Origin: Gammaproteobacteria bacterium
GTDB taxonomy: Bacteria > Pseudomonadota > Gammaproteobacteria > S012-40
Reading direction: 5' to 3'
Assembly (NCBI GenBank): GCA_026982215.1
Contig: JALSHN010000399.1
Coordinates: forward strand, 1 to 7,833
DNA length: 7,833 nt
Below the pieces are notes generated by a model. It had not been told where the DNA came from, searched no databases, and worked only from the letters and a program-made list of their open reading frames with translations. Positions 5,724 through 7,833 of this stretch are shown piece by piece. A program made the translations under genes and the position numbers. Each line of letters opens with the position of its first letter. Position 1 is the stretch's first letter.

Positions 5724-7283
5724 ATGAGCACCATGGGAGAGCAACCGACCCCCAAGGGCCTGCGCCTCAAGCGGGTGGCCATCGACACCTACCGCGAGAA
5801 CGTCGCCTACCTGCACCGCGACTGCGCCCTCTATCGCGCCGAGGGCTTCCAGGCCCTCTCCAAGATCGAGATCGACGTCGACGGCCAACGCACGCTGGCG
5901 GTGCTCAACGTGGTGGACGATGCGGCCATCGTCGGCCCCGAGGAACTGGGGTTGTCCGAGACCGCCTTCGCCCGCCTCGGCGCCTCGGAAGGCACGGCGG
6001 TCCGTATCAGCCAGGCCGAGCCGCCGGTTTCCATGGATGCAGTGCGTCGCAAGATCGACGGCGACCGCCTCACCCGCGAGGAATTCCACGCCGTCATCCA
6101 GGACATCGTCGCCGGCCGCTACGCCAAGACCGAGATGGCCGCCTTCCTGGTGGCCTGCACCCAGAACGGCCTCGACCGCGACGAGGTGCTCTACCTCACC
6201 CAGGCCATGCTGAAGACCGGCGAGCACCTCGACTGGCACGAACGCCTGGTGGCGGACAAGCACTGCATCGGCGGCATCCCCGGCAACCGTACCTCCATGC
6301 TGGTGGTGCCCATCGTCGCCGCCCACGGAATGCTGATCCCCAAGACCTCCTCGCGGGCCATCACCTCCCCCGCCGGCACCGCCGACACCATGGAGGTGCT
6401 GGCCGAGGTGGAGCTCCCCCCCGAGCGCCTGCGCGAGATCGTCCAGGTCCACCGCGGCTGCCTGGCCTGGGGCGGCACCGCCCGGCTGGCCCCCGCCGAC
6501 GACGTGCTCATCGCCGTGGAACGCCCTCTGGGGCTGGACTCCCAAGGGCAGATGATCGCCTCCATCCTCTCCAAAAAACTGGCCGCCGGCTCCACCCACC
6601 TGCTCATCGACATCCCCGTGGGCCCCACCGCCAAGGTCCGCTCCATGCGCCAGGCCCTGGCCCTGCGCAAGCTGTTCGAATTCGTCGCCGACCGCATGGA
6701 CCTGCACCTGGAAGTGGTGATCACCGATGGCCGTCAACCCATCGGCCGCGGCATCGGCCCGGTGCTGGAGGCCCGCGACGTGATGCAGGTACTGCAGAAC
6801 GACCCCGAAGCCCCCCAGGACCTGCGCCAGAAGGCCCTGCGTCTGGCCGGTCGGGTGATCGAATTCGATCCCGACGTCCGCGGCGGCCAGGGCTACGCCA
6901 TTGCCCGTGACATCCTCGACTCCGGCCGCGCCCTGGCCAAGATGAACGACCTCATCGAGGCCCAGGGGCGCCAGAGACACCATTTCGCCCCTGGCGAGCT
7001 GGGCTTCGAGGTCCGCGCCGAACGGGACGGGGTGGTGGTGGGCATCGACAACTTCCTGCTGGCCCGTCTGGCCCGCTACGCCGGCGCCCCCATGGACAAG
7101 GGGGCCGGGGTGGACCTGTTCAAGAAACTGGGGGATCCGGTGGAACAGGGCGAGCCCCTCTACCGGGTTCACGCCCAATTCCCCGCCGACGAACAATTCG
7201 CCCGCAGACTGGTGGCGCAAAAGGGCAACGGTTACCGCATCGGCAACGACAGCGAGATCCCCTCGGCCTATGTGGAATTCTGA
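5724..7283 (+). CDS. AMP phosphorylase / thymidine phosphorylase family protein, 519 aa
   Basis: The protein aligns in memory with archaeal AMP phosphorylase (DeoA), which splits nucleoside 5'-monophosphates with phosphate into base and ribose-1,5-bisphosphate. It has the roughly 90-residue N-terminal domain absent from E. coli thymidine phosphorylase, then a helical domain (about 105-175). Next come DKHCIGGIPGNRT (178-190), PKTSSRAITSPAGTADT (206-222), GCLAWGGTARLAPADD (245-260), GRQPIGRGIGPVLEARD and, near the end, DKGAGVDLFKKLG. GIPGN in place of the TGGVGD of true thymidine phosphorylases, plus the N-terminal domain, argues for a nucleotide substrate. Residue 181 is Cys where both archaeal and E. 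coli enzymes have Ser. ATG 5724 is supported by GAGG seven bases upstream, overlapping the ABC stop codon. Nine bases separate it from the exporter, and the last 14 bases overlap the PRPP-synthetase-like gene. Exact base specificity cannot be read. Confidence 0.9.
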   Translation: MSTMGEQPTPKGLRLKRVAIDTYRENVAYLHRDCALYRAEGFQALSKIEIDVDGQRTLAVLNVVDDAAIVGPEELGLSETAFARLGASEGTAVRISQAEPPVSMDAVRRKIDGDRLTREEFHAVIQDIVAGRYAKTEMAAFLVACTQNGLDRDEVLYLTQAMLKTGEHLDWHERLVADKHCIGGIPGNRTSMLVVPIVAAHGMLIPKTSSRAITSPAGTADTMEVLAEVELPPERLREIVQVHRGCLAWGGTARLAPADDVLIAVERPLGLDSQGQMIASILSKKLAAGSTHLLIDIPVGPTAKVRSMRQALALRKLFEFVADRMDLHLEVVITDGRQPIGRGIGPVLEARDVMQVLQNDPEAPQDLRQKALRLAGRVIEFDPDVRGGQGYAIARDILDSGRALAKMNDLIEAQGRQRHHFAPGELGFEVRAERDGVVVGIDNFLLARLARYAGAPMDKGAGVDLFKKLGDPVEQGEPLYRVHAQFPADEQFARRLVAQKGNGYRIGNDSEIPSAYVEF

Positions 7284-7833
7284 CCCCCTGCTGCTGGCCT
7301 TCCCCGACAGCCAGGCCCAGACGGCGGCACTGGCCCGCGCCCTGGATTGGCCCTTCGAGACCCTCGGCCTCCACGTCTTCCCCGACGGCGAACGGCGATT
7401 GCGCCTGCCCCCGCGATTACCGGCCACCGTGATCCTGGTGCGCTCCCTCCACGACCCCGACCACAAACTGGTGGAATTGCTGCTGGCCAGCCGGACCGCC
7501 CGCGAACTGGGAGCGAGGCGGCTGATCCTCATCGCCCCTTACCTTTGTTACATGCGTCAGGACACCGCCTTCCACCCCGGCGAGGCGGTGAGCCAGCGCA
7601 TCATCGGCCGCTGGCTGGCCGAGCAATTCGATGCCCTGATCACCGTGGCCCCCCACCTGCACCGGGTCCATCGCCTGGAAGAGGCGGTGCCGGTGCGCCG
7701 GGGTGTAGTGCTGCACGCCACCGAGCCCATGGGCCGTTTCCTGGCCCGGCGACCCGAGAGCCCGCTGCTACTGGGCCCGGACGCCGAGTCACGCCAGTGG
7801 GTGCAGGCGGTGGCCACGGCCGCGGGCCTGGAA
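7270..7833 (+). CDS. Divergent archaeal-like ribose-phosphate pyrophosphokinase, N-terminal 188 residues (3' end outside window)
   Basis: PRPP synthetases transfer pyrophosphate from ATP to ribose-5-phosphate. The frame runs from ATG 7270 to the window edge without a stop. Family motifs are FPDGE (37-41), HKLVELLLASRTARELGA (65-82), APYLCYMRQD (89-98) with ATP-contacting R96-Q97, FHPGEAVS (101-108), TVAPHLH (125-131) carrying the metal-site His, and LLLGPD (166-171). APYxxYxRQDxxFxPGEAxS and the PH motif in place of DLH resemble Methanocaldococcus-type enzymes (from memory) rather than the bacterial housekeeping Prs. The ribose-5-phosphate loop (DDxxxTGGT type) lies beyond the window, so activity cannot be judged. 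The usual basic residue after RQD is Thr (T99). There is no good ribosome site. The start overlaps the preceding gene by 14 bases, so it is probably translated by coupling. It is unlikely to be the cell's main PRPP synthetase. Confidence 0.85.
   Translation, partial: MWNSDPLLLAFPDSQAQTAALARALDWPFETLGLHVFPDGERRLRLPPRLPATVILVRSLHDPDHKLVELLLASRTARELGARRLILIAPYLCYMRQDTAFHPGEAVSQRIIGRWLAEQFDALITVAPHLHRVHRLEEAVPVRRGVVLHATEPMGRFLARRPESPLLLGPDAESRQWVQAVATAAGLE

Noticed and set aside
5724..7283. Assignment as a true thymidine phosphorylase
   Set aside because: The extra N-terminal domain and GIPGN in place of TGGVGD fit the AMP-phosphorylase branch better.
3810..7532. A 1240-codon open frame on the minus strand, antisense to the exporter, the phosphorylase and the PRPP-synthetase-like gene
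   Set aside because: Its translation is low-complexity Gly/His/Gln/Leu/Ala text typical of the antisense shadow of GC-rich genes. It has no domain or ribosome site and is opposed by three well-supported genes.

Overview
The window reads as chromosomal housekeeping DNA from a GC-rich gammaproteobacterium. The aspartyl-tRNA synthetase resembles the Pseudomonas type, and the fmdB-aspS order is common in gammaproteobacteria. The codon style and the AMP-phosphorylase/PRPP-synthetase pair would fit a sulfur- or methane-oxidizing lineage such as Chromatiales or Ectothiorhodospiraceae, but that placement is inference from memory. No mobile element, CRISPR array, tRNA or rRNA gene was seen, and no gene looks broken.

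Layout. Positions 1-482 (+) hold the C-terminal end of a methyl-accepting chemotaxis protein. It converges, with only 12 bases between stop codons, on a minus-strand block that reads fmdB (3823-3548), aspS (3472-1691), nadA (1595-495). These encode a small zinc-ribbon protein, aspartyl-tRNA synthetase and quinolinate synthase. Between fmdB and aspS a Rho-independent terminator is interlaced with a good sigma-70-type promoter. Between aspS and nadA are 95 bases with two hairpins.

A 115-base divergent intergenic region (3824-3938) separates this block from a plus-strand operon. The operon holds an Atm1-type ABC exporter (3945-5714), an AMP-phosphorylase/thymidine-phosphorylase family enzyme (5724-7283), and a divergent, archaeal-looking ribose-phosphate pyrophosphokinase (7270 to the window end, incomplete). 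The three are packed with a 9-base gap and a 14-base overlap, which implies co-transcription and translational coupling.

How the genes may work together. The last two genes are the biochemical point of interest. An AMP phosphorylase would release the base and ribose-1,5-bisphosphate from AMP, and its neighbour belongs to the family that makes PRPP. The pair therefore suggests a nucleotide salvage or turnover module of archaeal type inside a bacterium. The link to the Atm1 exporter, which in its family moves glutathione-linked or sulfur/metal-linked compounds, is not explained by the sequence. On the minus strand, nadA makes the NAD precursor quinolinate with an oxygen-sensitive 4Fe-4S cluster. 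Its link to aspS is probably positional, though both use aspartate-derived chemistry.
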